A DNA stretch of 42,637 nucleotides, from IMG/VR virus record IMGVR_UViG_3300020187_000069, positions 1 through 42,637 of that record; one strand, given 5' to 3'. A model generated the notes under the pieces. That model did no database searches. It was not told where the DNA came from and was given only the letters and a program-made list of their open reading frames with translations. This document shows positions 11,401-19,203 of this stretch, piece after piece. The stretch's first letter is position 1. Every line of letters begins with the position of its first letter. Position numbers and translations under genes: made by a program. The stretch is from a virus.

Positions 11401-12596
11401 TCAGAGTTATCCGTATCTACAAAAATAGGGATAGCATCGACTTTATTAACTCCATATACTACAGGCAAATATTTAGGAGAGAGATTAAAGTTTAAATCAG
11501 TACGTCTCTCTACTACATTCTCTACTTCTCTTAGTCTTTTACCTCCTGGCCAACCACCGTTTATGTCCACTTGCTTATACGATATTTCAATATCGTTATA
11601 AAGTGCCATTACATTAATAGCTTGGTTAGCGTGCATAAAACCAAAGTCATGAGCGTATTCAGGACGTAGAACAGCGTCTTTATCGGGTATACCTCTACCG
11701 TCCAAAGCTCTATGACTCTCGTCTACCGTAAGTCTGCCAGAAACTCTAGAAAAATCTCCCCAGTGACTAGAAATAGTCCACATTATGGAGGAACCTTTAC
11801 CTGGATCTTCTTTTAATGTACCGTTTGTAATAATTCCTTTAAATATAAGATAAGGATCGCCAATAATTACATTTGTATCAATATCTAAGTGTGCTTTATA
11901 TATGAATACTTCTCTATTCATATAAGTACTATATGCATCATCTGTTTTATAAGTTGTTAGTGCCTTTAATTCTTCAGAAGATAAAGATACTGTGTAGTTA
12001 TAATTTTGAAAAGCTAATGCATACGAAGGTAAAGATTCTGTAAAGTCGATAGACCTTCCTTCATTTTTGAAAGTATCTATGACTACATAAATGCCTTGAG
12101 CATTACGAGCAACTGTAGCATCTGCTTGATTAGCCGCAATTGCAGTAGCATCTCCGACGATGTAAATCTTATCACCCTCTTGGAACCCCTCAGCTACAAA
12201 ATCAAAACCTACTGGCCCTGTTATCGTATTACTCTGAAACTGCATTTGAGTTACGGATGCAGTAGCACCGAGAGAAGCAGTATCTAGAGTTATATTTGTA
12301 GAGCTTGCTTTTGCTTCAGTACTTTCTGTGACAGAACCTATTTTTTGTAATTTATTTGCATTATACTTTTGAGTACCGTTAGCAGTACCTGTAGCATCTT
12401 TACTGCCGTCGTCCCAGACAATATCAAAAGCTCCGTCAGTAATATAAGTATAGTTTGCAGCCTTTTTAGCAGTGCTTCCATCTTGAACAGAGGTCTCTAC
12501 GGTAGGTTTTTCAAACTTTACAAGATGAGCATAATTAAATGAATCATTATTAAGCAAAGAAGTTCTTAAAGTAGAATTAAGATTACGAATTGTCAT
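2499..12596 (-). CDS. Giant tail-tip/central fibre protein (gpJ-like)
   Basis: A 3365-residue protein occupying almost a quarter of the window. Residues 1 to about 330 resemble a tail-hub N-terminal domain. Residues 330-1340 look like the gpJ-type tail-tip region. A fibronectin type III-like domain (PAPPTGLQG ... TTQYFWARHV) lies near 1345-1445. Around 1530-1800 come repeated modules of the kind DG.MYIG...DKY.F.D...GTMT.RG, as in the central fibre part of gpJ-like proteins. Residues 2240-2610 hold eight copies of a 39-residue repeat. The C-terminal third has NNNQLTNGAGY motifs typical of fibre shafts and ends with NADTVIATYIQAGEIDAGK. It follows the distal tail gene with a one-base overlap. 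Likely host recognition and tail-tip assembly; the receptor cannot be told. Confidence 0.88.
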   Translation of the reverse strand: MTIRNLNSTLRTSLLNNDSFNYAHLVKFEKPTVETSVQDGSTAKKAANYTYITDGAFDIVWDDGSKDATGTANGTQKYNANKLQKIGSVTESTEAKASSTNITLDTASLGATASVTQMQFQSNTITGPVGFDFVAEGFQEGDKIYIVGDATAIAANQADATVARNAQGIYVVIDTFKNEGRSIDFTESLPSYALAFQNYNYTVSLSSEELKALTTYKTDDAYSTYMNREVFIYKAHLDIDTNVIIGDPYLIFKGIITNGTLKEDPGKGSSIMWTISSHWGDFSRVSGRLTVDESHRALDGRGIPDKDAVLRPEYAHDFGFMHANQAINVMALYNDIEISYKQVDINGGWPGGKRLREVENVVERRTDLNFNLSPKYLPVVYGVNKVDAIPIFVDTDNSDASKIFVAYAIAEGPVGGLLDLYVDGNSSICVDAADLALRSNNSEADLTCKGRMDRGNALNGYDANSSQFSSFPGDIQDMWAPFSQNGIWDFGRGGVQSRRNNVQNFNTGTTGADQATGILHQKSHNIDSPITGTFQFHAGKPDQTANNTLVNKAAANGFKIQNDYFPASRRSQYWSNNHRLLDTAYVVSQYTIAPGETSIPEIDFVVRGKGLNCHNYDRSYNTTNQASAASSDFNLGDQIYLKTSSGSSVKHPATGTTEATSGVQIITDKWTFLDIDGINQTRFQTDWGYDITVSHYMEKVSDSTKKWYVAPEDAEDSISGTVSTPSKTTISTTSNNTTNGVDITVNSNTNFQNVLAWLSALDLAEIGAIALSGEGREELQNAAIYNYEWDSSTNTLEEVGSGDNISTVATELTEVFVKDAIILNTTAKPDNYYNGMKITLTRLDSNDVAYIQERTIVDYDNNSNAAVVDKNWDAEFFPDTGDTYVITAGRPDVRVSLNPAMQLLDYLTNHRYGAGLSLENDIDLSTFKSAARDCDVNSDITVIVPSSTSFTAGDVYKYTGAGSAILFQGTVVSSSSATPTVQVDGSSYKEVKFTNVIGKLGRRWNNWESFAAHQVIWDDRGYLWAMNSSGGQQTSLPATSGSFQTTNTTFNLVKVDDSTTNLPLHISNTESQHFSADGNPLVKSYVNGTFNSSGYDLYDSDSVKYWKYIGWDSNQQRNVTRHQMNQVISTSNPVFENINLMLKQFNGVLRFSNGRYALDIKGQTPLTFVVGETINEEDIIGAISIKDGGLKKSYNSVSTSIKDPQTKFEARSVSFFNSTYLKQDKSVPKKGNYGMPGVTNYYNARFNINQYLDESRFGLSISFKMMPKGALLLPGQIVKISYDRFGWTEKEFRISNIVLNADCLVNITADEHNNEAYLIKKLEKPSIGEEITASTPVNLNTPAPPTGLQGAGKVPGTFVLKWTNAADFNVNTHTTEIYANTTHNDKDHANTKLIAENLTTERYDHTIEADDDATTQYFWARHVIKPTRDTVVRSVFSPNTTAGVSTVAPIRHKGKWNIAVSSLPTTATLANTRWGDGTGERPTVPVAGDEAWFFTGNQNAPTGQKIWQYSGSAWTEITQAIRGDVVVDGSVTTSEIANQTILADNIDQTATGGRFGEIVAAVGTFSVVDTDVLNANSVIAREVQVFPAGGTAPTVSGTTLTGAGIDLKQDGDMYIGSFADDKYLFYDHSEGTMTFRGTLDLDDITGSNAVFKSLMAEVATIGTLNTDMLDSDAIVTRDIRVGPSNEITAGSFVTGTEYYITEPGNTSFTAIGAADNSIGTIFTATGSGSGTGKARNRTTVAKIAGTTLTGKGAHLNSDGDFYLGDASADKYVFWDQSAGTMTLRGNLNAGDITAGTINADRIAAGSVTADKITATNLEAISANLGDITAGTLKGGTLPEATSAPTGTEAGAFLDLGVGKMVLGNASKYIWWDGTNLTINGVTISNASLANSSGFATETYVDDEITALLDGAPDALNTLNELAAAVNDDQSFAASVTTSLGNKVSTNSNQALSTASDAMTISGHTITLARANGTTDTVTVPDNNTQYSAGSGISLSGTTFSNSAPDQTVALTGAGGTTVTGTYPNFTITSSTTSVHDSPVNGATATAISSNWAFDNVKTAVPTGALFTDTNTQRSDEEIRDLAAGIITAGTNVSIVKNDAANTVTISSTDTNTQRTNEEIRDLAAGIITAGTNVTVVKDDAANTVTISSTDTNYSAGSGISLSGTTFSNSAPDQTVSLTGGGGATITGTYPNFTITTANTEYGVATGSALGLVKIGYTETGRNYPVELSSQKMFVNVPWVNTTYTIGDGGLTQKNFTTTLKTKLDGIAAGATNTDQPHYTSAIAVGDGGLTQKNFTTTLKTKLDGIATGATNTDQPHYTSAIAVGDGGLTQKNFTTTLKNKLDGIAAGATNTDQPHYTSAIAVGDGGLTQKNFTTTLKNKLDGVAAGATNVTNNNQLTNGAGYVTNADGGNAATFGGSLPSAYVKTDQAQALGSATNVMTISGSTITLTRGDGSTDTVTTPNTEYTVGDGGLTQKNFTTALKNKLDGVAAGATNTATPFYTSAIAVGDGGLTQKNFTTALKNKLDGVAAGATNTATPFYTSAIAVGDGGLTQKNFTTALNSKLVGIAAGATNTDQPHYTSAIAVGDGGLTQKNFTTALKNKLDGITTGANLVTNNNQLTNGAGYITVTGGVEASTASRVVKRNSSGDINARLFRSEYDSQASASNINHIMVQHNTATDNYIRPASPATIRSVLNVENGATADQSASEILTLLKTVDTNTSGLNADTLDGIQGASLLRSDAADSSTQRITFSANNTNNWDTIATTSGSQGGLEIYNNGSGNDAFMTFHVGGDFACYFGLDGGTNKLSVGGWSMGANSYEIYHSGNKPSLATLGYTGATNANYITNNNQLSNGAGYLTSSSTQSKYVRSDTSDHMNGQLSGGFGAQTTSGTQDWNHSTNARSGGGYTLLTGAMTNGPGTNNYYHPFSFEYASYDNDGNMTQFAIPYTGSNMFFRSRYSGTWSSWSKIWNSGNDGSGSGLDADTLDSYQLNTGRANVANRVVATDANGYIQAGWINTTSGARTTQAITRVYASDDAYIRYYSLANFGDQIASHINYNSLENKPTIPAQVSLTGSGATTISGTYPNFTINSTDNNTNTTNFNIQAETGATENISAGETVKFTASGSAAVSRSGNTIDISATNTNTTYSAGTGITLTGTEFSAAVPAITDVSGTPTLATGITAAEVRTAIGAGTSSSAGVTSVSGTAPIASSGGTTPAISVAANSASSAGVVASGSGQANKVWKTDANGVPAWRADAAGTSGVTSISAVADSGISITDGSTATPEIGTTGLLNELASDSAGASISNLRVGVLNADTVIATYIQAGEIDAGKMTIGTTGGNANRMLLQNDCLKIFEGTTLRVHLGNLANTTT
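4770..5875 (-). repeat. Eight 117-bp (39-residue) coding repeats in the tail-tip protein
   Basis: Two blocks of four copies each, separated by about 195 bp of non-repeat sequence. Within a block the period is exactly 117 bp, seen from the recurring AAAGTTCTTTTGTGTAAGAC at about 4817, 4934, 5051, 5168 and again at 5480, 5597, 5714, 5831. Each unit encodes VGDGGLTQKNFTT.L..KLD followed by G...GAT. Near-identity at the nucleotide level suggests recent duplication or gene conversion. Unit number could vary between related phages by recombination. Confidence 0.95.
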
Positions 12597-13303
12597 TAGG
12601 GTAAGGTCTCCTCAAGTTTTAAAGAAAATGTATATAGCCCTTCTTTGTTCAAGGAGTACTCCTGTACATCAGTAGCTATGACCCTTACTAAAGGGTTTGT
12701 GAAAATTACGTCTGAGTTATTTTGTGTGGCTTTTTGTAGTCCAGGCATAAAATGAATTATACGCTCATCTGTTGCGGGTTGAACACTATTATAGTGAGTA
12801 TTTGTTTCCACCTGAGTAACTCTATAGGTTTTTTTGTGATTAGAATCATTGGCATCGGTGATTGTAAATAAATCTCCCGGCGTGGGATTACCTGCAGTAA
12901 ACCCATCAATCTTCATAGAAGTCGCACCTGCGATAGCCGCTCCATCTACTTTAGTTGTTCCTGCCATAGTATTATCCTGAGGATTTCTATACTGGGGCAA
13001 ACTTACAAAAAAGGGCTTTAAAGAACCTCTGCGATTGATTAAAAAATTGTAAACAGGTTCAAACTCGGTTCTGGTCATTGGATTATAAGAAATATTAATA
13101 TCCCACTGATGAGACTTTAGAGCTCTTGCAACCATTCGTCCAGAGTTTGTACGTGTTTTCATTATAGGAGACTTTGAACTTAGAGATACAGATGCAAAAC
13201 CAGGGCCGTTTGACCCTGTTGCATTACCGCTTGTTCCATCTCCTCCATCAGACCCAATTGCATAGTTGGGATCTGGAAGTACATTTTGATAATCAATAGC
13301 CAT
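12596..13303 (-). CDS. Distal tail / minor tail protein
   Basis: A 235-residue protein between the tape measure and the tail-tip gene, sharing one base with each neighbour. Residues 40-105 (MKTRTNSGRMVARALKSHQW, then NISYNPMTRTEFEPVYNFL) and the tyrosine-rich strand following resemble phage minor tail proteins in which a curved beta-sheet binds the tube end. The C-terminus (EYSLNKEGLYTFSLKLEE) is the usual closing strand. By position it corresponds to lambda gpM/gpL-type or Dit-type proteins; a precise equivalence is not claimed. Confidence 0.75.
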   Translation of the reverse strand: MAIDYQNVLPDPNYAIGSDGGDGTSGNATGSNGPGFASVSLSSKSPIMKTRTNSGRMVARALKSHQWDINISYNPMTRTEFEPVYNFLINRRGSLKPFFVSLPQYRNPQDNTMAGTTKVDGAAIAGATSMKIDGFTAGNPTPGDLFTITDANDSNHKKTYRVTQVETNTHYNSVQPATDERIIHFMPGLQKATQNNSDVIFTNPLVRVIATDVQEYSLNKEGLYTFSLKLEETLP

Positions 13304-16300
13304 TAGTCTGTGTATGCTCCATCACTGATAGTCTCTAAAAAAGGCTGTCCGTGCTCATTCGCTGCTTCGCGTATCATTCTTATTATGTGTCCTTTTTGTC
13401 TTACTAGTACATCCTCTACACCTTGAGCGTCTACTGCACTAATATTAAAGTTTACGTTTGTGGGTTCTCCGCCACCTACTCTACCTGCAGGAATTATCTC
13501 TCCTGGAGTTTCTGGCATGAATAACTCAGGACCTTGCTCTCCGACTACATAGCCTCCTGCATTTCTATGCTTATAACCTGAGAATGCTCCTGTAGGCTTG
13601 AAGTTGCTTGCTCCTGTTCCTACACCGTCTTCTCCTCGCATATAAGCCAGTTCGCCTGCTGCATTATTGCCTTTTGCGAGATCGACAGTGTTGTTTCGTT
13701 CTCCGACGGTTAGTGAAGCAGGTGCGGCAGAAACACCTGCACCACCGCCTCCGCCTTGATAACTCATCCCAGAAATAACAGCTAATTGAGCGGCACCAAT
13801 TGCGCCCATAGCTAGTGCCATCGGCATTCCTAGAGGGTAGCCTCCTGCGTTCTTAAACGATTGCATAACAGCAGTTGCAGTATTCATTACTGTTTCAGCC
13901 ATCATCATCTTTTTATTTGTATTAAAGGCTTTTCTCTTTGTCTGCTCTTTCTTCTTTTCCATAGCTGCAATTTTTGCTAAGGAAGCAGCTGACTTACCAT
14001 CTCTTTTCTTTTCAGCTTCTATTTCTTGGTCAATTGCATGAATTTTTTGTTGTGCGGCACCTTGCATTATCTGTCCTATACCAGCAATTGCTGCGGAAGC
14101 ACGTTCAGATCCAGAGATATTCTCTTCAAAAGCCCCTCCCAGAGTAGCTAAACCACCCATCATTGCAGAAGGTCCTGCACCTTCAGGGCCTAAAGCAGCC
14201 ATGTCATTTGCTGCTCCTTGTAAAGCGGCCCTTAGTCTGTCTGTATCTGATACTGCTTTTACTAGAGGTCCGTCCTCTCCTTCTCCTGCTGTTCCTAGTA
14301 TTCCGGGAACTGCGGAACCTTCTTTTGAAATCTGACTATCTACTATGTTTTCTGGCAGTTGAGGTCCCATGTTTGGAGCAAACTGTCCTCCTGCTGCTCC
14401 TCCGCCTCCTGCTGCTGTACCTGCTGCAAGAGGAAGCTCTCCTCCCATCTTTTTAAGAATTTCCTCCAAGAGTTGATTAGTCCTGCTTGCTACAGTACTT
14501 TCGTCAAAACCTTTTAGTACACCTGCGCTGAACTCTTCTACTCGTTTTGCACTTGAGGCTGAGTCTTCAGTCTTTTTATCGATGTCTGCTTGATACTGCC
14601 CAACCATAGTTTTAACTACGGCTCCGAAACCTTTATCTGCCGCACTTCCTAATTGCTGCTTGTTCGCAAGATTTGCCTCACTTTCTGCTAAGTTAGCCGC
14701 TTGTCTAGCTGCTTTTACACTTTGTTCTGAAGCGGCCATTTGAGCGTTTAATACATTTTGTTGAGCTGTAAGCATTTTTGCTTCTTGTTCAGTTATTCTA
14801 CCGTCTGCTTCGGCTTCTGCTTTCATCAACTCAAATTTAGCATTTAATACTTCCATTTCTAGATTATGAGAGATACGCGCTTGTTCAGCAGCTGCACGAG
14901 CGGCTTTTACTTTTAACATCTCTGCTTCTTTAACAATTTTTGCTGCTTTAGCAATGGACTTAGGGTTTCCGAATAAATCTGTATTATTTGCTTTTGAAAT
15001 TGAGTTAGCAACTGTCTCCATTTGAATCGCTTTAGAAACTATATCTTGTCTAATTTTTGATTCTTCTCTGACTAAAGCATTTACTTGCTCTTCTCTTTTT
15101 AGTCTTTCTGCAGCTTCTATTGCTACCAAATTAGTAGTAGCAAGTTGCATAGCTAACTCCTCTGTCTGCAACTGTGCATTTAGAGTGATATTTTGCATTT
15201 GAGTAGCAAAAGCTCCTCCCTCTCCTGTAGGAGAAAGTTCTGCGATCATTTCTTGTAGAGGAGCAATAGGTATCTTATCACCTGCTTCTCTTGTTTTATT
15301 TATATTTTGAGCTTCTGCTAATAGAACTCTTAGCTTAAACTCTTGGAGTTTTCTTTCCATGTCTATTTGTTTCTTTTTAAGCATCGCTTCTCTTGCTATA
15401 AAAGATACTTTTTGTTTTACAACTTTTTGATCTAGCTCTATTGCTAGTCTCTGGCTCTCTGTATCCTCGGCTCCGGTTTTTCTATTATCTCTTTTTTGAG
15501 CTAATTGTGATAGTTTTAATTGAGTCTTTAATCTAGTTTCGTCCTCTTTTAGAGCTTTTTTACCTAACGTTAAAAGTGCTTTTTCAACTTTTTGATTTTC
15601 TTTTAAAGCCTTAAGATACATATTTTGAAGCTCTAACTCTTTCTCTTGAGTATCGAGTTTTTTCTCTGTTAAAACTTTTCCGGCTGCTATTAGCTGATTT
15701 TCTTCTGCTTGGAGTTTTAAATACAAATTTTGATTAGCTAAGCTTAAATCCTCAAACTCTCCTAATACTTTTACTCTTCCAAACTGGAGTTTCTTCTCTG
15801 CGAGCGCGGCTTCGTTTTGACTTATTTGAGTATCTAGTAAAGAATTCTGAGCTTTTTGACGAGCTTCTAAAGTGTTTTTTGTATTTACCTCTGCTTCTTT
15901 TGCAAAAGACAACTCCGCCTTTTTAGTAGCTTCAATAAGTTTATTTTGTACTCTTGCCTCTCTAACTAGTTTAAGCCTTTCTTCTTCTGCGTTTAACGCA
16001 AAAGCAACTACGTCGGCGGCTTCTGAAGACTCCTCTTTAGCTAAGGCCAAAGCCTCTCTATTAGCCTGTACTTCCTTTAATTTGGCCTTATGCTTATCCA
16101 AATAAAGTTGTTGCGTAGCTCCTTCATATTGATTAACATAGCCCATTAACTCTACAAGTTTTTTCTCTCCTTTATTTGTGGCTTCAACTAATTTTAATCT
16201 TTTTTGGTCTTGCTTGTTTAGTTCATTTTTTTGTTTTGTAAGACCATAAACAACCGCCATATCTCCAGTTATAGCTTTATTCAGCATTTCGCTAAAATTA

Positions 16301-18405
16301 TCATCTACTTTTAACTCGGGAATTACCTCTAAAACATTATTCTCATTCTCTTTTAGTATACTGCCAGTTAAGGCACTAATAGCACCTAAAACCTCATCTA
16401 CATCTGTTTTTACCCTGGAAGAGTTAATAAACGAAGTTATTGCATCTTTGGCTCCCGTAGACGCACCATCTAAAGCTTTTACATGACCTGTCATATTTGT
16501 TACTTGAGCTAAAAATCTTGTAGTAGCTTTTGATTCATCTTCTGCACTCACAAAAAGACCGTATCCATCAGGATTGTCTTTTTTGAACTGTTCAAATTTT
16601 TGACTTAATTCAACACTGTTACCTATGAGGGCCCTTTGCACATCTATCAAAGGCCCATAATCTCCGGTTGTCGTTGCTAAAGCTGCCATTTCGGCAAACT
16701 TACTATTGAACTGACTTAGAACATTATTTAGAGCTATATAAGAAGCTGTAGCTCCATAGATTTTATTAGAAAGACCACTAAAACCGGCATCTACCTCTTT
16801 TAAGTTAGGTCCTAGTTCTTTTAGGGTTTCGTTCATGTTTTCTATTTTTTCTGAGTACTCTAAGGAAGCTTCGGATCGAAAAGAGTTTGCCAAACTTTTT
16901 AACATATCAAATAGCATAGTACCTATACTAAACGCCATACCGATAGGGCCTAGTAGTGCCATAAAAGCTCCTCCTAGAGTTTTTAGCCCTACTCCTGCTG
17001 CTTTCGCGGAAGCGCCTAAACCTGAAAAAGCCGTTTTAAGGCTAGTTGTTGTCAAAATAGACGTTTTCATTGTTGTACCAACGCCTTTTAAAACTTTCAA
17101 AGTATCTTTAAGCCCGCCTGCAAGATCACCTTGAGAAAATTTTAATAAAGCAGAAGCTGATGCATCTTGAACTTGAGAAAGGGCATGCTGTTGAGTAGCA
17201 ATTGCTAAATCTTCTATGATTAGTTTTGCATTGGCATGTTTTTGATTCATTTCTTCTTGTGAAATGCTTCCGGCCTGGTTCCATGCCGTTGCAGTCTGTA
17301 TAGACTGTGTTTGTCCAGCTATAGCTCTTTCATACTCCCCCAGTACGTCTCCGCCTTCTTCGAGAACTCTCACATATCTTTTTAGAGTCTTACTAGTACT
17401 ATTTAAACCTGTTGCCTGACTTATTGTTGCAGCGGAGAAGTCAACGGTAGCAGCAGTATTAGCTGCCGTATTTTCCGCCATATCTGAAAGACTTCCCACC
17501 ACGGCTCCGGTTATAGTAGAAGCAAATAAACCCAATACTCCGACGAGAGCAGTAGGGCTTGAGGATAAGTAACCTACTATAGGCTCTATTAACTTGGCCA
17601 ATCCTCCTATACCACTTTTTGCTAAATTTTGCAATCCAGCCGCTAATTGATCATAAACATTAACATCTACATCTGATAGGGCTCCAAACTTTCTTTCCCC
17701 CTCTTCTAAAGTCGCATTTAAAAATGCCTGGGATTTTTCATATCTACTTAAATCAGAGACACTTTTACCTATACTTTCTGCATAGTCTTTTGAAGCTTCA
17801 TCAAGACGCACCATGATACCTAATTCGTCTAGTAGTTCTGGTTCTAGTTTTGTAATACCTCGAGTAAGTCGGCTTATAGCATCTTGAGTGTCTCTACCTA
17901 GAGCTAGTGCTGCGCCTCTTGCAACCTTACCAAATCTCTCTATAGAACCGGGATCTATGCCTGCACTTGTAATTACTGCAGTAGATCTCATGGCCTCTTC
18001 TAAACTAATTGCGGCATCCGTAGCATCTACCAAGCCTTTCGCAAGAGTATGCATGGCTAAGCCGCTAGCTTGTCCTAGAGATATTAAACCGTCTTCAAGT
18101 TGAGTTGCTCTAGAAGCTCTTGATAAGGCTCCAAAAAGTGCCGTAAGAGCAAATAGATTAGCAGCTAAAGCCGCATAAGCGCCTACTAAACCGCTTCCTC
18201 CTCCTCCGATTTCATTACGCATCTTGGAGAAAGCTTTGGTACCGTTCATGCCCGCTTGGGCTACACCTTTTTGACCTTTACTATAGTTACTAGAGGCTTT
18301 AGTTGCTTTGTCTGTTGACTTAGCAGTTTTTTCAGCCTCTTGACCAATTAAAGCAAGAGATCCATCTTGGCGAATTTTAAACGTAAGTGAGACTGTATCG
18401 GCCAC
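13303..18405 (-). CDS. Tail tape measure protein
   Basis: A 1700-residue protein in the canonical place after the tail assembly chaperone genes. The N-terminus (residues 1-70) is Lys/Ala/Ser-rich. Hydrophobic segments occur near 75-97 (LVGAYAALAANLFALTALFG), 270-300 and 485-510. Residues 700-1300 are a very long Lys/Glu/Ala-rich coiled coil. A Gly/Ala-rich C-terminal region carries another hydrophobic stretch and the QGPELFMPETPGEIIPAGR motif shared by many tape measure proteins. At roughly 0.15 nm per residue it predicts a tail near 250 nm (inference). One-base overlaps with both neighbours imply coupled translation. Confidence 0.95.
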   Translation of the reverse strand: MADTVSLTFKIRQDGSLALIGQEAEKTAKSTDKATKASSNYSKGQKGVAQAGMNGTKAFSKMRNEIGGGGSGLVGAYAALAANLFALTALFGALSRASRATQLEDGLISLGQASGLAMHTLAKGLVDATDAAISLEEAMRSTAVITSAGIDPGSIERFGKVARGAALALGRDTQDAISRLTRGITKLEPELLDELGIMVRLDEASKDYAESIGKSVSDLSRYEKSQAFLNATLEEGERKFGALSDVDVNVYDQLAAGLQNLAKSGIGGLAKLIEPIVGYLSSSPTALVGVLGLFASTITGAVVGSLSDMAENTAANTAATVDFSAATISQATGLNSTSKTLKRYVRVLEEGGDVLGEYERAIAGQTQSIQTATAWNQAGSISQEEMNQKHANAKLIIEDLAIATQQHALSQVQDASASALLKFSQGDLAGGLKDTLKVLKGVGTTMKTSILTTTSLKTAFSGLGASAKAAGVGLKTLGGAFMALLGPIGMAFSIGTMLFDMLKSLANSFRSEASLEYSEKIENMNETLKELGPNLKEVDAGFSGLSNKIYGATASYIALNNVLSQFNSKFAEMAALATTTGDYGPLIDVQRALIGNSVELSQKFEQFKKDNPDGYGLFVSAEDESKATTRFLAQVTNMTGHVKALDGASTGAKDAITSFINSSRVKTDVDEVLGAISALTGSILKENENNVLEVIPELKVDDNFSEMLNKAITGDMAVVYGLTKQKNELNKQDQKRLKLVEATNKGEKKLVELMGYVNQYEGATQQLYLDKHKAKLKEVQANREALALAKEESSEAADVVAFALNAEEERLKLVREARVQNKLIEATKKAELSFAKEAEVNTKNTLEARQKAQNSLLDTQISQNEAALAEKKLQFGRVKVLGEFEDLSLANQNLYLKLQAEENQLIAAGKVLTEKKLDTQEKELELQNMYLKALKENQKVEKALLTLGKKALKEDETRLKTQLKLSQLAQKRDNRKTGAEDTESQRLAIELDQKVVKQKVSFIAREAMLKKKQIDMERKLQEFKLRVLLAEAQNINKTREAGDKIPIAPLQEMIAELSPTGEGGAFATQMQNITLNAQLQTEELAMQLATTNLVAIEAAERLKREEQVNALVREESKIRQDIVSKAIQMETVANSISKANNTDLFGNPKSIAKAAKIVKEAEMLKVKAARAAAEQARISHNLEMEVLNAKFELMKAEAEADGRITEQEAKMLTAQQNVLNAQMAASEQSVKAARQAANLAESEANLANKQQLGSAADKGFGAVVKTMVGQYQADIDKKTEDSASSAKRVEEFSAGVLKGFDESTVASRTNQLLEEILKKMGGELPLAAGTAAGGGGAAGGQFAPNMGPQLPENIVDSQISKEGSAVPGILGTAGEGEDGPLVKAVSDTDRLRAALQGAANDMAALGPEGAGPSAMMGGLATLGGAFEENISGSERASAAIAGIGQIMQGAAQQKIHAIDQEIEAEKKRDGKSAASLAKIAAMEKKKEQTKRKAFNTNKKMMMAETVMNTATAVMQSFKNAGGYPLGMPMALAMGAIGAAQLAVISGMSYQGGGGGAGVSAAPASLTVGERNNTVDLAKGNNAAGELAYMRGEDGVGTGASNFKPTGAFSGYKHRNAGGYVVGEQGPELFMPETPGEIIPAGRVGGGEPTNVNFNISAVDAQGVEDVLVRQKGHIIRMIREAANEHGQPFLETISDGAYTD

Positions 18406-18809
18406 TATTTTTTTCTCTTTAGCTTATCTCTTTCTCTTTTTAATGCTTCTTGAGAATTTTCGATTGCTCTTGACTCTAAATAAGTTAGAATCTCTAAAAA
18501 TAACTGTTGATCCTCTATACCGTATTGTTCAATATAGTAAGGTAAATTTGTAAAATCTTTACCCATGTATCCTATATCTGGGTATACTCTATCTCCTAAG
18601 TGACTAAATGTAGTCATGGCTAATACTGCTATCTCTGGAAAATCCTCCATATCAGGAGGTATTTCTTTTGGATCGGGATCTTTCCCTAGCTGTTCGCACA
18701 TTTTCAAATAACGATCTCTCGTCATTTTTCCATCACTAGTCTTGAGATACCTTTCCAACCTTTCTAGGAGTTGGTCCCTTTCGCTCTGTACGAAAGTTAT
18801 CGAGATCAA
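18405..18809 (-). CDS. Tail assembly chaperone, second frame (gpT-like)
   Basis: A 134-residue, acidic and helical frame lying between the first chaperone gene and the tape measure gene, as gpT does in lambda. It overlaps the preceding gene by 74 bp. The first possible start in this frame is TTG at 18807-18809, with GAGG six bases upstream and an in-frame stop just before it. It could be made independently from TTG or as a frameshift extension of the upstream gene; the frame relation requires +1 or -2. Lys/Arg-rich C-terminus (RERDKLKRKK). The start is uncertain. Confidence 0.75.
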   Translation of the reverse strand: MISITFVQSERDQLLERLERYLKTSDGKMTRDRYLKMCEQLGKDPDPKEIPPDMEDFPEIAVLAMTTFSHLGDRVYPDIGYMGKDFTNLPYYIEQYGIEDQQLFLEILTYLESRAIENSQEALKRERDKLKRKK

Positions 18810-19185
18810 AGACTACCTCGTTTAGCCATGTATCAAATTCTGTTGATGAACTTACGAGAGTTTCAGCGTTATCACGTGTGTACTCTAATTCTTGATCGGG
18901 ATCTTGTCCGTCAATATCTACTAAAATCAAAGTTTCTAGATGTGCTAGTGTTAAACCTTTCCAGTTTTTAACAACTGCTTTCGTAAACTCTACAATAAAC
19001 TTTTCTTCATCTAGGTCTTCGATAGCTTGTCTACTTTTTCTATCAAACTTTGTAGAAGTACACTTTTTACGAAGTCCTGTTAGTTCTTTTCGCGAAAGGT
19101 TTGCTACTTCTACTTCAAAGCCTTTCAATCCGGGGAAGTCAATCCAAACTGATTTTGTATCGACCATTAATTTTTTTAAATCCAT
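18736..19185 (-). CDS. Tail assembly chaperone, first frame (gpG-like)
   Basis: A 149-residue protein, downstream of the tail tube genes and upstream of the tape measure, the position of lambda gpG. It has a short beta region (VWIDFPGLKGFEVEVANLS), a basic helix (RKELTGLRKKCTSTKF) and an acidic helical C-terminal part. Such proteins coat the tape measure during tail assembly. The ATG follows GGAGCAAC. Its 3' end overlaps another open frame by 74 bp. A heptamer of the -1 slippery type (A AAG GGA) lies at 18775-18781, but a -1 shift there meets a stop after three more codons. Confidence 0.82.
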   Translation of the reverse strand: MDLKKLMVDTKSVWIDFPGLKGFEVEVANLSRKELTGLRKKCTSTKFDRKSRQAIEDLDEEKFIVEFTKAVVKNWKGLTLAHLETLILVDIDGQDPDQELEYTRDNAETLVSSSTEFDTWLNEVVFDLDNFRTERKGPTPRKVGKVSQD

Positions 19186-19203
19186 TGTTGCTCCTAATTG
19201 CGT

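Noticed and set aside
18775-18781. A AAG GGA -1 slippery heptamer in the first tail chaperone gene
   Set aside because: A -1 shift there reaches a stop after three more codons and does not enter the second chaperone frame, which needs +1 or -2.
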